Below are positions 8,529-17,018 of a DNA stretch of 64,000 nt, piece after piece. A program made the position numbers and the translations under genes. Source of the stretch: Amycolatopsis sp. CA-128772 (lineage in GTDB: Bacteria > Actinomycetota > Actinomycetes > Mycobacteriales > Pseudonocardiaceae); the NCBI RefSeq assembly GCF_002904295.1, contig NZ_PPHG01000096.1:62001-126000 (forward strand), in the 5' to 3' direction. Every line of letters starts with the position of its first letter. Positions within the stretch are counted from its first letter, which is position 1. Below the pieces are notes generated by a model, which was not told where the DNA came from, did no database searches, and saw only the letters and a program-made list of their open reading frames with translations.

Positions 8529-10243
8529 TGCCGCAGATCGACCGCGAGCGCTACGCCGAGCTGTTCGGCCCGACCACCGGCGACCGGATCCGGCTCGCCG
8601 ACACCGACCTGCTGATCGAGGTCACCGAGGACCGTTCGATGGGCCCCGGCGGCTCCGGCGACGAGGTGCTCTTCGGCGGCGGCAAGGTCATCCGCGAGTC
8701 CATGGGCCAGGGCACGGCGACCCGGGCCGAGGGCGCGCCGGACCTGATCATCACCGGCGCGGTGATCCTCGACCACTGGGGTGTCGTCAAGGCCGACGTC
8801 GGCGTCCGTGACGGCCGGATCGTCGGCATCGGCAAGGCGGGCAACCCGGACACGATGGACGGCGTCGACCCGGCCCTGGTCATCGGGCCGTCGACCGAAG
8901 TGCTGTCCGGCAACGGAAAGATCCTCACCGCCGGCGGCATCGACTGCCACGTCCACTTCATCTGCCCGCAGCTCGTCGACACGGCGCTGGCCGCCGGGCT
9001 GACCACTTTGGTCGGTGGCGGCACCGGCCCCAACGAGGGCACGAAGGCCACCACCGTCACGCCCGGCGCGTGGAACCTCGGCCGGATGCTGTCCGCCATG
9101 GACGGTTACCCGGTCAACGTGCTGTTGCTGGGCAAGGGGAACACGGTCCGGCACGAGGCGCTGCGCGAGCAGCTGGCGGCGGGCGCGGGCGGGTTCAAGC
9201 TGCACGAGGACTGGGGTACCACGCCGGCCGCCATCGACGCCTGCCTGACCGTGGCCGACGAAGCCGGTGTCCAGGTGGCCATCCACACGGACACGCTGAA
9301 CGAGGCCGGCTTCCTGGAGTCCACTGTGGATGCCATTGGCGGGCGCTCGATCAACGCGTACCACACCGAAGGCGCCGGCGGCGGCCACGCGCCGGACATC
9401 ATCCAGGTCGTCTCGCTGCCGAACGTGCTGCCGTCGTCGACCAACCCGACCCGCCCGCACACGGCCAACACCCTCGACGAGCACCTCGACATGCTGGTGG
9501 TCTGCCACCACCTCAACCCGTCGGTGCCCGAGGACCTCGCCTTCGCCGAGAGCCGGATCCGGCCGACCACGATCGCCGCCGAGGACGTGCTGCACGACAT
9601 GGGCGCGATCTCGATGATGAGCTCGGACTCGCAGGCGATGGGCCGGATCGGCGAGGTGATCATCCGGACGTGGCAGACCGCGCACGTGATGAAACGCCGT
9701 CGCGGCGCCCTGCCCGGCGACGGCGCGGCCGACAACCTGCGCGCGCGTCGCTACGTCGCCAAGTACACGATCAACCCGGCCATCGCGCACGGCATGGAGA
9801 CCGAGATCGGCTCGGTCGAGGTCGGCAAGCTCGCGGACCTCGTGCTGTGGGAGCCGAAGTTCTTCGGCGTCCGCCCGCACGTGGTGCTGAAGGGCGGCTT
9901 CCCGGCGTGGGCGGCGATGGGTGACGCGAACGCGTCCATCCCGACGCCGCAGCCGGTCATGGCTCGCCCCATGTTCGGGGCGAACATCGGGGCGGCGCTG
10001 AGCCTGCACTTCGTCGCGCCGTCCGCTTTGGACAGTGACCTGCGCGAGCGGTTCGGTATCACGCGGCCGCTGGTCGCGGTGTCGAACATGCGGGCGCGGA
10101 CCAAGGCCGACATGGTGCTCAACGACGTCACGCCGGATGTGCGCGTCGAGCCGGACAGCTTCGCGGTGCACGTCGACGGCGAGCTGATCGAGCCGCAGCC
10201 GGTGACGGAACTGCCGATGGCGCAAAGGTATTTCTTGTTCTGA
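8528..10243 (+). CDS. ureC: Urease alpha (catalytic) subunit
   Basis: The 571-residue nickel metalloenzyme subunit is complete. The nickel-binding H141-x-H143 pair (DCHVHF), the lysine to be carbamylated K224 (GGFKLHEDWG), and C326-H327 of the mobile flap (VCHHLN) are present, so the active site looks intact. It starts at an ATG overlapping the ureB stop and ends in the TGATG overlap with ureF. Maturation needs the UreD, UreF and UreG proteins encoded immediately downstream. No abnormality was seen. Confidence 0.98.
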   Translation: MPQIDRERYAELFGPTTGDRIRLADTDLLIEVTEDRSMGPGGSGDEVLFGGGKVIRESMGQGTATRAEGAPDLIITGAVILDHWGVVKADVGVRDGRIVGIGKAGNPDTMDGVDPALVIGPSTEVLSGNGKILTAGGIDCHVHFICPQLVDTALAAGLTTLVGGGTGPNEGTKATTVTPGAWNLGRMLSAMDGYPVNVLLLGKGNTVRHEALREQLAAGAGGFKLHEDWGTTPAAIDACLTVADEAGVQVAIHTDTLNEAGFLESTVDAIGGRSINAYHTEGAGGGHAPDIIQVVSLPNVLPSSTNPTRPHTANTLDEHLDMLVVCHHLNPSVPEDLAFAESRIRPTTIAAEDVLHDMGAISMMSSDSQAMGRIGEVIIRTWQTAHVMKRRRGALPGDGAADNLRARRYVAKYTINPAIAHGMETEIGSVEVGKLADLVLWEPKFFGVRPHVVLKGGFPAWAAMGDANASIPTPQPVMARPMFGANIGAALSLHFVAPSALDSDLRERFGITRPLVAVSNMRARTKADMVLNDVTPDVRVEPDSFAVHVDGELIEPQPVTELPMAQRYFLF

Positions 10244-10914
10244 TGGACCTTTCGGCGCTGATTCTCGCGGACTCCCGCTTCCCCGGCGGTGGCCATGTCC
10301 ACAGTGGCGGGTTGGAGGAGGTCGTCGCGCGCAAGCTGGTGACTTCCGTGCGCGACCTGCCGGGCTTCCTTTCCGGACGGTTGCGGACGGCGGGGTTCCT
10401 GGCGGCGGTTTTCGCCGCTGCTTCGGGGCATGCGGCCGTCGCCGGCGGAAACTGGTCGCTTTTGGACAGTGAGCTGGATGCACGCACTCCGTCACTCGCG
10501 CAGCGCGAGGCGTCCCGGGCGCAGGGCCGCGGGACCGCGCGGGCCGGGCGGATCGCGTGGCCTTCGCCGGTTCTGGAGGGGCTGCTGGCCGAAACTCCGC
10601 GGCCGCATCACCCGATTGTGCTGGGTGCGCTGGTCGGGATCGCGGGTGGCTCGCCCCACGACGCGGCGATGGCGGCCGCGTACCTGTCGGTGAGCGGGCC
10701 GGCGAGCGCGGCCGTGCGGCTGCTCGGGCTGGATCCCTTTGCCGTCAACGCCGTGGTCGCGCGGCTGGACCTCGCGGCCGTCTGTTCGTCCGCCGCCGCC
10801 GTGGCGGGCGACGACCCGGCGTCGCTGCCGTCGCCGGGTTCGCCCGCGTTGGATCTGTTCGCCGAGGCCCACGCCCGGCATCACCAGGAAGAGGTGCGTC
10901 TCTTTGCCAGCTGA
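10243..10914 (+). CDS. ureF: Urease accessory protein UreF
   Basis: A 223-residue chaperone that joins UreD and UreG to the apo-urease. The N-terminus carries the family sequence LILADSRFPGGGHVHSGGLE. The middle includes the HHPIVLGALVG stretch of the helical bundle. The C-terminus is mostly helical and ends in an acidic/His patch. The ATG overlaps the ureC stop. Its last codons overlap the TTG start of ureG in another frame, so translation is coupled. Confidence 0.94.
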   Translation: MDLSALILADSRFPGGGHVHSGGLEEVVARKLVTSVRDLPGFLSGRLRTAGFLAAVFAAASGHAAVAGGNWSLLDSELDARTPSLAQREASRAQGRGTARAGRIAWPSPVLEGLLAETPRPHHPIVLGALVGIAGGSPHDAAMAAAYLSVSGPASAAVRLLGLDPFAVNAVVARLDLAAVCSSAAAVAGDDPASLPSPGSPALDLFAEAHARHHQEEVRLFAS

Positions 10915-11587
10915 AGGCCATGGCCACTTTCACGCGGTCAGCTTCGACCCGACGGTCAGCGAACCGGACCACTACGACCCGGCGCCGGCCGCGGGCCGCG
11001 CGTACCGGATCGGCATCGGCGGCCCGGTCGGCTCGGGCAAGACGGCGCTGACCGCGGCGCTGTGTCGCGCGTTGGGCGACGAGGTCAACCTCGCCGTCGT
11101 CACGAACGACATCTACACGACCGAGGACGCGGACTTCCTGCGCCGCGCGGGCGTGCTCGACCCGGAGCGGATCGAGGCGGTGCAGACGGGTGCGTGCCCG
11201 CACACGGCGATCCGCGACGACATCACCGCGAACCTCGACGCGGTCGAGCGCCTGGAGGAGAAGTTCCCCGGCCTCGACCTGGTGATCATCGAGAGCGGCG
11301 GCGACAACTTGACGGCGGTGTTCAGCCGCGGCCTGGCGGACAGCCAGATCTTCGTGGTCGACGTGGCCGGCGGCGACAAGGTACCGCGCAAGGGCGGCCC
11401 GGGCGTGACGACGGCGGACCTGCTGGTGATCAACAAGACCGACATCGCCCACCTGGTCGGCGCGGACATGGAGGTGATGACGTCGGACGCGCACCGGATG
11501 CGCGGTTCGCTCCCGGTGATCACCCAGTCCCTTGTGGACACCCCGGACGCCCCGGCGGTGGCGGGCTGGGTCCGTTCCCTGCTGTGA
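10904..11587 (+). CDS. ureG: Urease accessory GTPase UreG
   Basis: A 227-residue SIMIBI-class GTPase that drives nickel insertion. The P-loop is GGPVGSGKT (39-47). Later motifs include VVTNDIYTTEDA, QTGACPHTAIRDD, ESGGDNL and the guanine-specificity INKTDIA. A short HGHGHFH-like cluster near residue 5 may bind nickel; this matters because no ureE is present. The TTG at 10904, with GAGG upstream, is the only start that covers the conserved region without entering ureF-coding sequence in the wrong frame. Confidence 0.96.
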   Translation: MPAEGHGHFHAVSFDPTVSEPDHYDPAPAAGRAYRIGIGGPVGSGKTALTAALCRALGDEVNLAVVTNDIYTTEDADFLRRAGVLDPERIEAVQTGACPHTAIRDDITANLDAVERLEEKFPGLDLVIIESGGDNLTAVFSRGLADSQIFVVDVAGGDKVPRKGGPGVTTADLLVINKTDIAHLVGADMEVMTSDAHRMRGSLPVITQSLVDTPDAPAVAGWVRSLL

Positions 11588-12291
11588 AGGCCCACGCCCG
11601 CCTGACGGCGTGCTTCGACGGCTCGCGCACGGTGTTGCGCGAGCTGCGCTCGATGGCGCCGTTGACGTTGTTCCCGCGACGGCGTCCCGGCCCGACGGCG
11701 GTGGTGCACCTGGTCAACTCGGCGACATCGCCGTTGGGCGGGGACGATCTGTTGTTGTCCGTCCATGTCGGTCCGGGGGCTTCCCTGCGGCTTTCCGGTG
11801 TCGCGGCGACCCTCGCCCTGCCCGGCCTCCACGGCGAGTCTTCGTTGTCTACTGTGGACGTGGTAGTGGAGGACGGCGGGTCGTTGGAGTACCTGCCGGA
11901 GCCGACGGTGGTGACCGCCCGGGCGCGGCACAACGCGGTCTTCCGTGCTTCGCTGGCTTCGGACGCGTATCTGCACACGCGGGAGGTGCTGGTGCTGGGG
12001 CGGGCTGAGGAGAAACCCGGTTCGTTGGTGACTTCGTTGTCGGTCGCGCGGGGTTCGGTGCCGGTGCTGCGCCAGACGCTTTCGGTGGGTGATGCGGGTT
12101 TGGACGGAAGCTTGGCGGTGCTGGCGGGCCGCCGGGTGCTGGCCACGGACTTGGTGGTCGGCGGCCCGGAGCTCCCGGCGGCGTCGGGGGAATGGTGGTC
12201 GCGGAGCCCGCTCGCCGCGGGCGGAACGTTGGTGACTTCGCTGGCACCGGATGCCGTGACGGCGATGAAGGGGCTGGCCGAGGCGTTCTGA
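11584..12291 (+). CDS. ureD: Urease accessory protein UreD
   Basis: A 235-residue scaffold protein (also called UreH) that binds apo-urease. The family is poorly conserved, but the LTLFPRRRPGPTAVVHLVNSATSPLGGDDL region, the EYLPEPTV motif and last place in the ureABCFG order identify it. The GTG start overlaps the ureG stop (GTGA). Several stretches use rarer T-ending codons (tcg/ttg/tcc runs), a mild departure from upstream genes. A strong hairpin at 12362-12392 probably ends the operon. Confidence 0.92.
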   Translation: MKAHARLTACFDGSRTVLRELRSMAPLTLFPRRRPGPTAVVHLVNSATSPLGGDDLLLSVHVGPGASLRLSGVAATLALPGLHGESSLSTVDVVVEDGGSLEYLPEPTVVTARARHNAVFRASLASDAYLHTREVLVLGRAEEKPGSLVTSLSVARGSVPVLRQTLSVGDAGLDGSLAVLAGRRVLATDLVVGGPELPAASGEWWSRSPLAAGGTLVTSLAPDAVTAMKGLAEAF

Positions 12292-12303
12292 GCAGCCCCC
12301 GGT

Positions 12304-12331
12304 TTCCACGCTACCGGGGGCCACCGACAGT
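12304..12331. repeat. 28-bp dispersed repeat, copy 1
   Basis: TTCCACGCTACCGGG-GG-CCACCGACAGT here matches 38973-39000 at 26 of 28 positions (only the two central bases differ). Here it lies between convergent ureD and the lipase gene. It may also form a stem with the preceding CCCCCGGT. Its function is unknown. Confidence 0.55.
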
Positions 12332-12361
12332 TCCGGGAGACTCGATTGCCGGCGGCCCGAT

Positions 12362-12392
12362 CCTCCCCGGCCCGCGCCGCTGGCCGGGGAGG
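12362..12392. terminator. Hairpin terminator between ureD and lipase genes
   Basis: An 11-bp perfect stem (CCTCCCCGGCC, 12362-12372; complement 12382-12392) with a 9-base loop lies between two convergent genes. There is no T-run, as is common for GC-rich actinobacterial terminators. Confidence 0.6.
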
Positions 12393-12423
12393 CCCCCTGC
12401 GACCTCCCCGGCCGGCGGGCCCC

Positions 12424-13524
12424 TCAGAACTTCGTGCCCAGCCAGGTCATCGCCGCCGGGCCGCCGATCGACACCCCGGCGATGTGCTCCAGCAGCGGGA
12501 ACTCCTGCCACGTCACCCGTGCCCCGAGCGCCTTCCAGCGGTCTCGCAGCCCCGCTCCCACGCTGAACGGGATCAGCTCGTCCAGCGTCCCGTGGTACAG
12601 GTACACCGGCGCCTTCGGGGCCACCGTCCCCAGGTAGTTCTCCGTCAGCCGGGCCTGCCAGCGCGGGTCGTGGATCGGGTCCGGGGTCGTCACGAAGTCC
12701 TGCAGGTGCGCGAACGGTGCCGCCGCGCCCAGTTCCAGCGTGCACGCCAGGGTCACCCGGTTCACCGCCTCGCGGCCGCGGTCGTTCAGGATCGAGGTGA
12801 ACGGGACGTCCGGGTACGCCGCCGCGAAACCCGTTGCCGCGCCGAGGACGAGGCCGAACGCCGCGCCGCCGTCGTTCGATGCGAACACCGCGTTCAGGTC
12901 CGCCGGGACGCCGCCCGCCGCCACTCCGACCACGTTCACCGATGGCGCGTACGTCGCCTGCAGCTCCGCCGCCCACGCCGCCGCCTGGCCGCCCTGCGAA
13001 TAGCCGAACACGCCCACCGGGCCGGACGGGGACAGCCCCGCGCCGGTGACCCGGGATGCCGCGCGCGCCGCGTCGAGCACCGCGTGGCCTTCGGACCGGC
13101 CGACCGCGTACGTGTGCGTGCCCGGCGTGCCGAGTCCTTCGTAGTCCGTGACGACGACCGCCCAGCCCTGGGTCAGCGCCTGGGCCAGCAGGGCGCTTTC
13201 GTTCTCGATGCCGTGCGCGAGGAGGTTCGAGGGTGCGCACTGGTCGCCCAGGCCGTGCGTGCCGACCGCGTACGTGATCAGGGGACGCGGGCCGCCGCGC
13301 AGCCAAGGTGCCTGCGGTACCAGCAGCGTGCCGGAGACCGCGTTCGGCGCGCCGGTCGCCGACGTCGAACGGTACAAGAGGTGCCAGGCCTTGACCGGGG
13401 CCGGGAAAGGACCGGCGAACACCGTCGTCGGCTGCTGTTCCAGCAGGACACCCGGTTCGGCCTGGGCCGCGGGGGCGGCTGTCACGAACAGGAGCGCGAC
13501 GGCGACCAATAACCGACGAAGCAT
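12424..13524 (-). CDS. Secreted lipase (secretory lipase family, PF03583-like)
   Basis: A 366-residue protein with a Sec signal peptide (MLRRLLVAVALLFVTAAPAAQA, cleavage expected near AQA). The alpha/beta-hydrolase nucleophile elbow is GYSQGG, roughly residue 190. A late HGTLDELIPF segment provides the acid and LLEHIAG the His. The TPGTHTYAVG and DYEGLG stretches fit secretory triacylglycerol lipases. The ATG at 13524 is preceded by GGAGG at 5-bp spacing. It is divergent from a TetR gene, which may control it. Confidence 0.88.
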   Translation of the reverse strand: MLRRLLVAVALLFVTAAPAAQAEPGVLLEQQPTTVFAGPFPAPVKAWHLLYRSTSATGAPNAVSGTLLVPQAPWLRGGPRPLITYAVGTHGLGDQCAPSNLLAHGIENESALLAQALTQGWAVVVTDYEGLGTPGTHTYAVGRSEGHAVLDAARAASRVTGAGLSPSGPVGVFGYSQGGQAAAWAAELQATYAPSVNVVGVAAGGVPADLNAVFASNDGGAAFGLVLGAATGFAAAYPDVPFTSILNDRGREAVNRVTLACTLELGAAAPFAHLQDFVTTPDPIHDPRWQARLTENYLGTVAPKAPVYLYHGTLDELIPFSVGAGLRDRWKALGARVTWQEFPLLEHIAGVSIGGPAAMTWLGTKF

Positions 13525-13554
13525 CGTTGCCTCCGGTTGTGTGGTAATCGAGGT

Positions 13555-13582
13555 TTTCACAATTTAGCCAGGCCGGTAGGAT
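13555..13582 (+). promoter_or_regulatory. Candidate promoter for the TetR gene
   Basis: TTTCAC (13555-13560) and TAGGAT (13577-13582) are separated by 16 bp and lie 31 bp before the TTG start at 13614, which is preceded by a strong AGAAGGAGGAG ribosome binding site. The assignment is by hexamer similarity only. Confidence 0.3.
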
Positions 13583-13613
13583 CCGGCAATCCCTCAGAAG
13601 GAGGAGACAACCG

Positions 13614-14285
13614 TTGGCTCGCACGTACGGCGGCGTCCCGCCCGAGCAGCGCCGGGCCGACCGCCGCGAGCGGCTGCTCACCGCAGGGCTCGAGCTGTTC
13701 ACCTCCGCCGGCTTCCGGCACACGAAGATCACCGAGGTGTGCGCCCGCGCCGGGGTGTCCACGCGGAACTTCTACGAGGAGTTCACCGGCAAGGAAGACG
13801 TGCTGCGCACGCTCCACGACCGGATCAACAGCCTCGCGCTGGAGCACGTCACCGCCGCGCTCGACAAGGTCGCCGAGGCCGACGCCATGACCCGCATCGC
13901 CACCCTGCTCGACGTCTTCATCGACACGGTCACCGTCGACCCCCGGCTGCCCCGGCTCAACTACGTCGAGGCGGTCGGCGTCAACGCGGAGCTGGAAGAA
14001 CAGCACCAGCTGTGGGTCGACCGCTGGGCGACCTTCATCGAGACGGAGGCGCGCCGCGCGGCCGAGCACGGCGCCGCGCCCGACCGCGACTACCGGCTGA
14101 CGGCGATCGCCCTGGTCGGCGCGGCCACCGGGCTGCTGCGCGAGTGGCAGGCGCACGAGCCGCCGCTGCCGGTCGAGGACGTCGGCGCGGAGCTGCGCGC
14201 GCTGATGCTGGCGGCCATCATGCGGCCGGAAAAAATCTTGGAATTCCCGGGCAACCGCGGCGGGCCCTCGGACGTGAAGGAGTAG
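13614..14285 (+). CDS. TetR-family regulator beside secreted lipase
   Basis: A 223-residue regulator. The DNA-binding domain spans about 18-64 and has the usual pattern (ITEVCARAGVSTRNFYEEF). The rest is helical, with LRALMLAAIM near the end. The TTG start is supported by AGAAGGAGGAG 8 bases upstream and by the conserved domain beginning soon after. It is divergent from the secreted lipase gene (89-bp gap) and most likely represses it and itself; no clear palindrome was found in the gap. Confidence 0.88.
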   Translation: MARTYGGVPPEQRRADRRERLLTAGLELFTSAGFRHTKITEVCARAGVSTRNFYEEFTGKEDVLRTLHDRINSLALEHVTAALDKVAEADAMTRIATLLDVFIDTVTVDPRLPRLNYVEAVGVNAELEEQHQLWVDRWATFIETEARRAAEHGAAPDRDYRLTAIALVGAATGLLREWQAHEPPLPVEDVGAELRALMLAAIMRPEKILEFPGNRGGPSDVKE

Positions 14286-14320
14286 AGCCGGGAGGGGGAC
14301 CCGGGGGGAGGCCGGCTCGC

Positions 14321-14365
14321 GTGAGGGCCCTTTCCCGGCAGCGGACGCCGGGAAAGGGTCCTCAC
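14321..14365. terminator. Long hairpin between TetR and NCS1 permease genes
   Basis: A 19-bp stem with one mismatch (14321-14339 with 14347-14365) and a 7-base loop lies between two convergent genes. It starts with GTGAGGGCCC. It is likely a bidirectional terminator. Confidence 0.7.
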
Positions 14366-14370
14366 GGACG

Positions 14371-16044
14371 TTACGGGGTCCGGACCGCCGGCAGGCCCAG
14401 CGAGACCGGGCCGGTGGTCCGGCACACGTCGTGGCAGGTGTTGTCCAGCGTGCAGCACAGCGAGCAGATCGGGCCGTCCTGCTTGGCGCAGTCGGCGACG
14501 TCCGGCAGTTCGTACGGGTCGCCGCACACCGAGCAGGTGTGCGTCGCCCGCAGGTCGACGTCGACGTCCGGACCGGCGACCGTGTTCGGCCGCGCCAGGT
14601 AGTACCGGCCGCGGGTCAGCACGGCGAGCGTCGGGACGCCCGCGATGGCGATGACCAGCGCGAGCAGCGGGCTGAACGCGGCCAGGAACGGCCCGAACGC
14701 GCCGAAGTACGCCACGATCGACACCGCCGACGCGACCACCATCGAGCCGAACCCGACCGGGTTGATCTTGTGCAGGTAGGCCCGCTTGAACTCGATGTAC
14801 CGCGGCGAGAGGCCCAGCGGCTTCGCGATCACGAGGTCGGCGCACACCGCGCCGATCCACGCGATGGCGACGTTCGAGTAGAAGCCGAGGATCTTGTTCA
14901 GGAAGCCGAACGCGCCGAACTCCATCAGCGCGAGCGCGATCCCGCAGTTGACCAGCACGTACCAGACCCGGCCGGGGTGCTTGTGCAGCACGCGGGAGAA
15001 GAAGTTCGCGAACGAGAGCGAGCCGGAGTAGGCGTTCGTCGTGTTGATCTTGATCTGCGAGACGACGACGAACAGCGCGGCGAACGTCAGCGCGACCGGA
15101 CCGAGCGCCGGCTTCACCGCTTCGAGGTACGGCGCGATCGGCTCCAGCGCGTGCGCCTTGCCGACGACGCCGAGTGCGAGGAACGCCAGCAGCGCGCCGC
15201 CGATCTGCTTCGCGGCGCCGAGGATGACCCAGCCGGGCCCGGCGGCGAGCACCGCGGCCCACCACGACCGCTTGTTTTCCGCCGTCTTCTCCGGCATGAA
15301 CCGCAGGTAGTCGGCCTGCTCGCCGATCTGCCCGATCAGCGACAGCGCGACGCCCATGCCGAGGCCGAACCCGATCGCGGAGAACCCGGAGCCGGTGCCC
15401 TCGGTACCGCCGAAGCGCGCGAACTCGGCGAACTTGCCGGGTTCGCGGACCAGCACGACGACGAACGGCAGGACCAGCCCGGCGATCCACAGTGGCTGCG
15501 TCCAGGTCTGCATCTTCGCCACCGCGCCCATGCCGTAGAGGGCGAAGGGCAGCACGATGAGCGTGGCGAGCAGGTAGCCGATCGGCAGCGGGATGCCGAG
15601 GGCGAGCTCGAACGCCTGGCCCATGATCGAGCCTTCGAGCGAGAAGAAGATGACGGTGAAGCTCGCGTACACGAGCGACGTCAGCGTCGACCCGAAGTAG
15701 CCGAAGCCGGCTCCCCGGGTCAGCAGGTCCATGTCCACTCCGGACTTCGCGCAGGCGGCCGCGATGGGCACGCCGGTCACGAAGATGACGACGGCCGCGG
15801 CGAGGATCGCCAGGACCCCGGAGGTGAAGCCGTAGGAGAGGACGATGCTGGCGCCGATCGCGAAGTCGGCGAGGTAGGCGATGCCGCCCAGCGCGGTCGT
15901 CGCGACCACGAACGGGGACCATTTCCGGAACGAATGCGCGGCGAAGCGGAGTGAGTAGTCCTCGCGGTTTTCGTTCGCCGCGAGCGGGGCGTACCGGCGT
16001 TTCGGCGGGGCGTTCTTTTCTGCGCTGGACAGGGTCTCGGTCAT
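14371..16044 (-). CDS. NCS1-family nucleobase/hydantoin permease with cysteine-rich C-terminal tail
   Basis: The 557-residue transporter has about twelve membrane segments between residues 35 and 475 and NCS1-like sequences (SLSFANFFSRV, INTTNAYSGSL). NCS1 proteins import purines, cytosine, allantoin or hydantoin. Unusually, a soluble tail (about 490-557) contains eight cysteines: 504, 507, 519, 527, 530, 531, 537 and 541, arranged like a small metal-binding domain. The ATG has GGAGG upstream. Four GlnR-like pentamers lie upstream (16113-16149), suggesting nitrogen-responsive control. The substrate is unknown; urease nearby fits a nitrogen-scavenging role. Confidence 0.85.
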   Translation of the reverse strand: MTETLSSAEKNAPPKRRYAPLAANENREDYSLRFAAHSFRKWSPFVVATTALGGIAYLADFAIGASIVLSYGFTSGVLAILAAAVVIFVTGVPIAAACAKSGVDMDLLTRGAGFGYFGSTLTSLVYASFTVIFFSLEGSIMGQAFELALGIPLPIGYLLATLIVLPFALYGMGAVAKMQTWTQPLWIAGLVLPFVVVLVREPGKFAEFARFGGTEGTGSGFSAIGFGLGMGVALSLIGQIGEQADYLRFMPEKTAENKRSWWAAVLAAGPGWVILGAAKQIGGALLAFLALGVVGKAHALEPIAPYLEAVKPALGPVALTFAALFVVVSQIKINTTNAYSGSLSFANFFSRVLHKHPGRVWYVLVNCGIALALMEFGAFGFLNKILGFYSNVAIAWIGAVCADLVIAKPLGLSPRYIEFKRAYLHKINPVGFGSMVVASAVSIVAYFGAFGPFLAAFSPLLALVIAIAGVPTLAVLTRGRYYLARPNTVAGPDVDVDLRATHTCSVCGDPYELPDVADCAKQDGPICSLCCTLDNTCHDVCRTTGPVSLGLPAVRTP

Positions 16045-16112
16045 GCCTGCCTCCGGGGTGGTGGGGAACGCGCCGAAGGTAGGTCTTTCCTGTATCGATC
16101 CTGGTCCGGCAG

Positions 16113-16149
16113 GTAACGCAGGGGTTACGGCTTGTTGTCCTGCGGTTAC
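16113..16149. promoter_or_regulatory. Candidate GlnR box upstream of NCS1 permease
   Basis: On the plus strand GTAAC (16113-16117), GTTAC (16124-16128), GTTGT (16134-16138) and GTTAC (16145-16149) are spaced by 6, 5 and 6 bases. Read on the minus strand this is GTAAC-n6-ACAAC-n5-GTAAC-n6-GTTAC, close to the GlnR arrangement gTnAC-n6-GaAAC-n6-gTnAC-n6-GaAAC. It lies 69-105 bp before the permease ATG. Confidence 0.45.
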
Positions 16150-16273
16150 GGCCGGATGGCGGGGAGCGGGTGTCGGGTGTCACCGTTAGGTGGGTTCCGC
16201 TGCCGGTCGCGAAGCCCTAACGTGCCTAGAGCCGAAGTCGACTGATGCCCCGACCGGGCGTGGAGGTTTGGCG

Positions 16274-16951
16274 ATGATGCCGGAAATCGAGGACCAGGTG
16301 GAAGACGCCGTAGTACGCCTTCCCGGAATGCGCGTGGCCTACGACGGCGCGGCGTTCGACGAATCCGCGCTCGCCGCCACCTGGACCGATCAGCTGCAGG
16401 GCTGGCTGAACCAGGCGGTCGCGGCGGGTGTCGCGGAGCCGAACGCGATGGTCCTGGCGACGGCCGACGCCGAAGGCCGCCCCTCCTCCCGCACGGTCCT
16501 GTGCAAGGGCCTCGACGACCGCGGCGTGGTCTTCTACACGAACTACACGTCTTCGAAGAGCCACGACCTGACGGCGACCCGCTACGCGTCGGTGACGTTC
16601 CCCTGGTACGCGCTCCACCGCCAGGTCCACGTCCGCGGCGAGGTCGAGAAGGTCGGCGTCAAGGAGACGGCGGAGTACTGGGCCCAGCGCCCGCGCGGGT
16701 CTCAGCTGGGCGCGTGGGCTTCGCCGCAGTCGCGTGTGGTGGACGGCCGCCGGGCGCTGGACAACGCGCTGCACGGCATCGAGCGCCGGTTCGCCGACGT
16801 CGAGCGCATCCCGGCCCCGCCGCACTGGGGTGGCTGGCGGATCCGCCCGGACCTGGTCGAGTTCTGGCAGGGCCGCGAGGACCGCATGCACGACCGGCTG
16901 CGGTACGTCCGCAACGACGACGGCTGGAACATCGAGCGCGTCGCCCCGTAG
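16274..16951 (+). CDS. pdxH: Pyridoxine/pyridoxamine 5-prime-phosphate oxidase
   Basis: A 225-residue FMN enzyme that makes pyridoxal 5-phosphate, the last step of vitamin B6 salvage. Conserved stretches are FYTNYTSSKSHDL, FPWYALHRQVHVRGEVEK, SPQSRVV and the C-terminal GGWRIRPDLVEFWQG. The ATG at 16274 has GGAGG 7 bases upstream; ATG 16277 is next. An upstream extension to 16190 has no homology. It is monocistronic, and length and motifs are typical. Confidence 0.95.
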   Translation: MMPEIEDQVEDAVVRLPGMRVAYDGAAFDESALAATWTDQLQGWLNQAVAAGVAEPNAMVLATADAEGRPSSRTVLCKGLDDRGVVFYTNYTSSKSHDLTATRYASVTFPWYALHRQVHVRGEVEKVGVKETAEYWAQRPRGSQLGAWASPQSRVVDGRRALDNALHGIERRFADVERIPAPPHWGGWRIRPDLVEFWQGREDRMHDRLRYVRNDDGWNIERVAP

Positions 16952-16994
16952 GACCGGCGGCCCCGGGCGAGGTAAATCACCTGCGCGGAGATAG

Positions 16995-17007
16995 TTAGCC
17001 CCGCTAA
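16995..17007. promoter_or_regulatory. TTAGC-N3-GCTAA inverted repeat before MFS gene
   Basis: A perfect 5-bp inverted repeat (TTAGC at 16995-16999, GCTAA at 17003-17007) lies 11 bp before the GTG start. It could be a regulator site; it does not align with the 19-bp IdeR iron box. Confidence 0.3.
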
Positions 17008-17018
17008 GCTGATCTGTC

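Noticed and set aside
7912..12291. Missing ureE as a defect of the urease cluster
   Set aside because: Actinobacterial urease operons, such as the mycobacterial ureABCFGD, commonly lack ureE, so this is normal.
12311..13762. 483-residue minus-strand frame overlapping the lipase gene
   Set aside because: The correct lipase frame has a signal peptide, GYSQGG motif and ribosome site; this longer frame is an Arg/Gly-rich shadow.
16995..17007. IdeR/DtxR iron box upstream of the EntS-like transporter
   Set aside because: The TTAGC-N3-GCTAA repeat cannot be aligned with the 19-bp iron-box consensus beyond the short arms.
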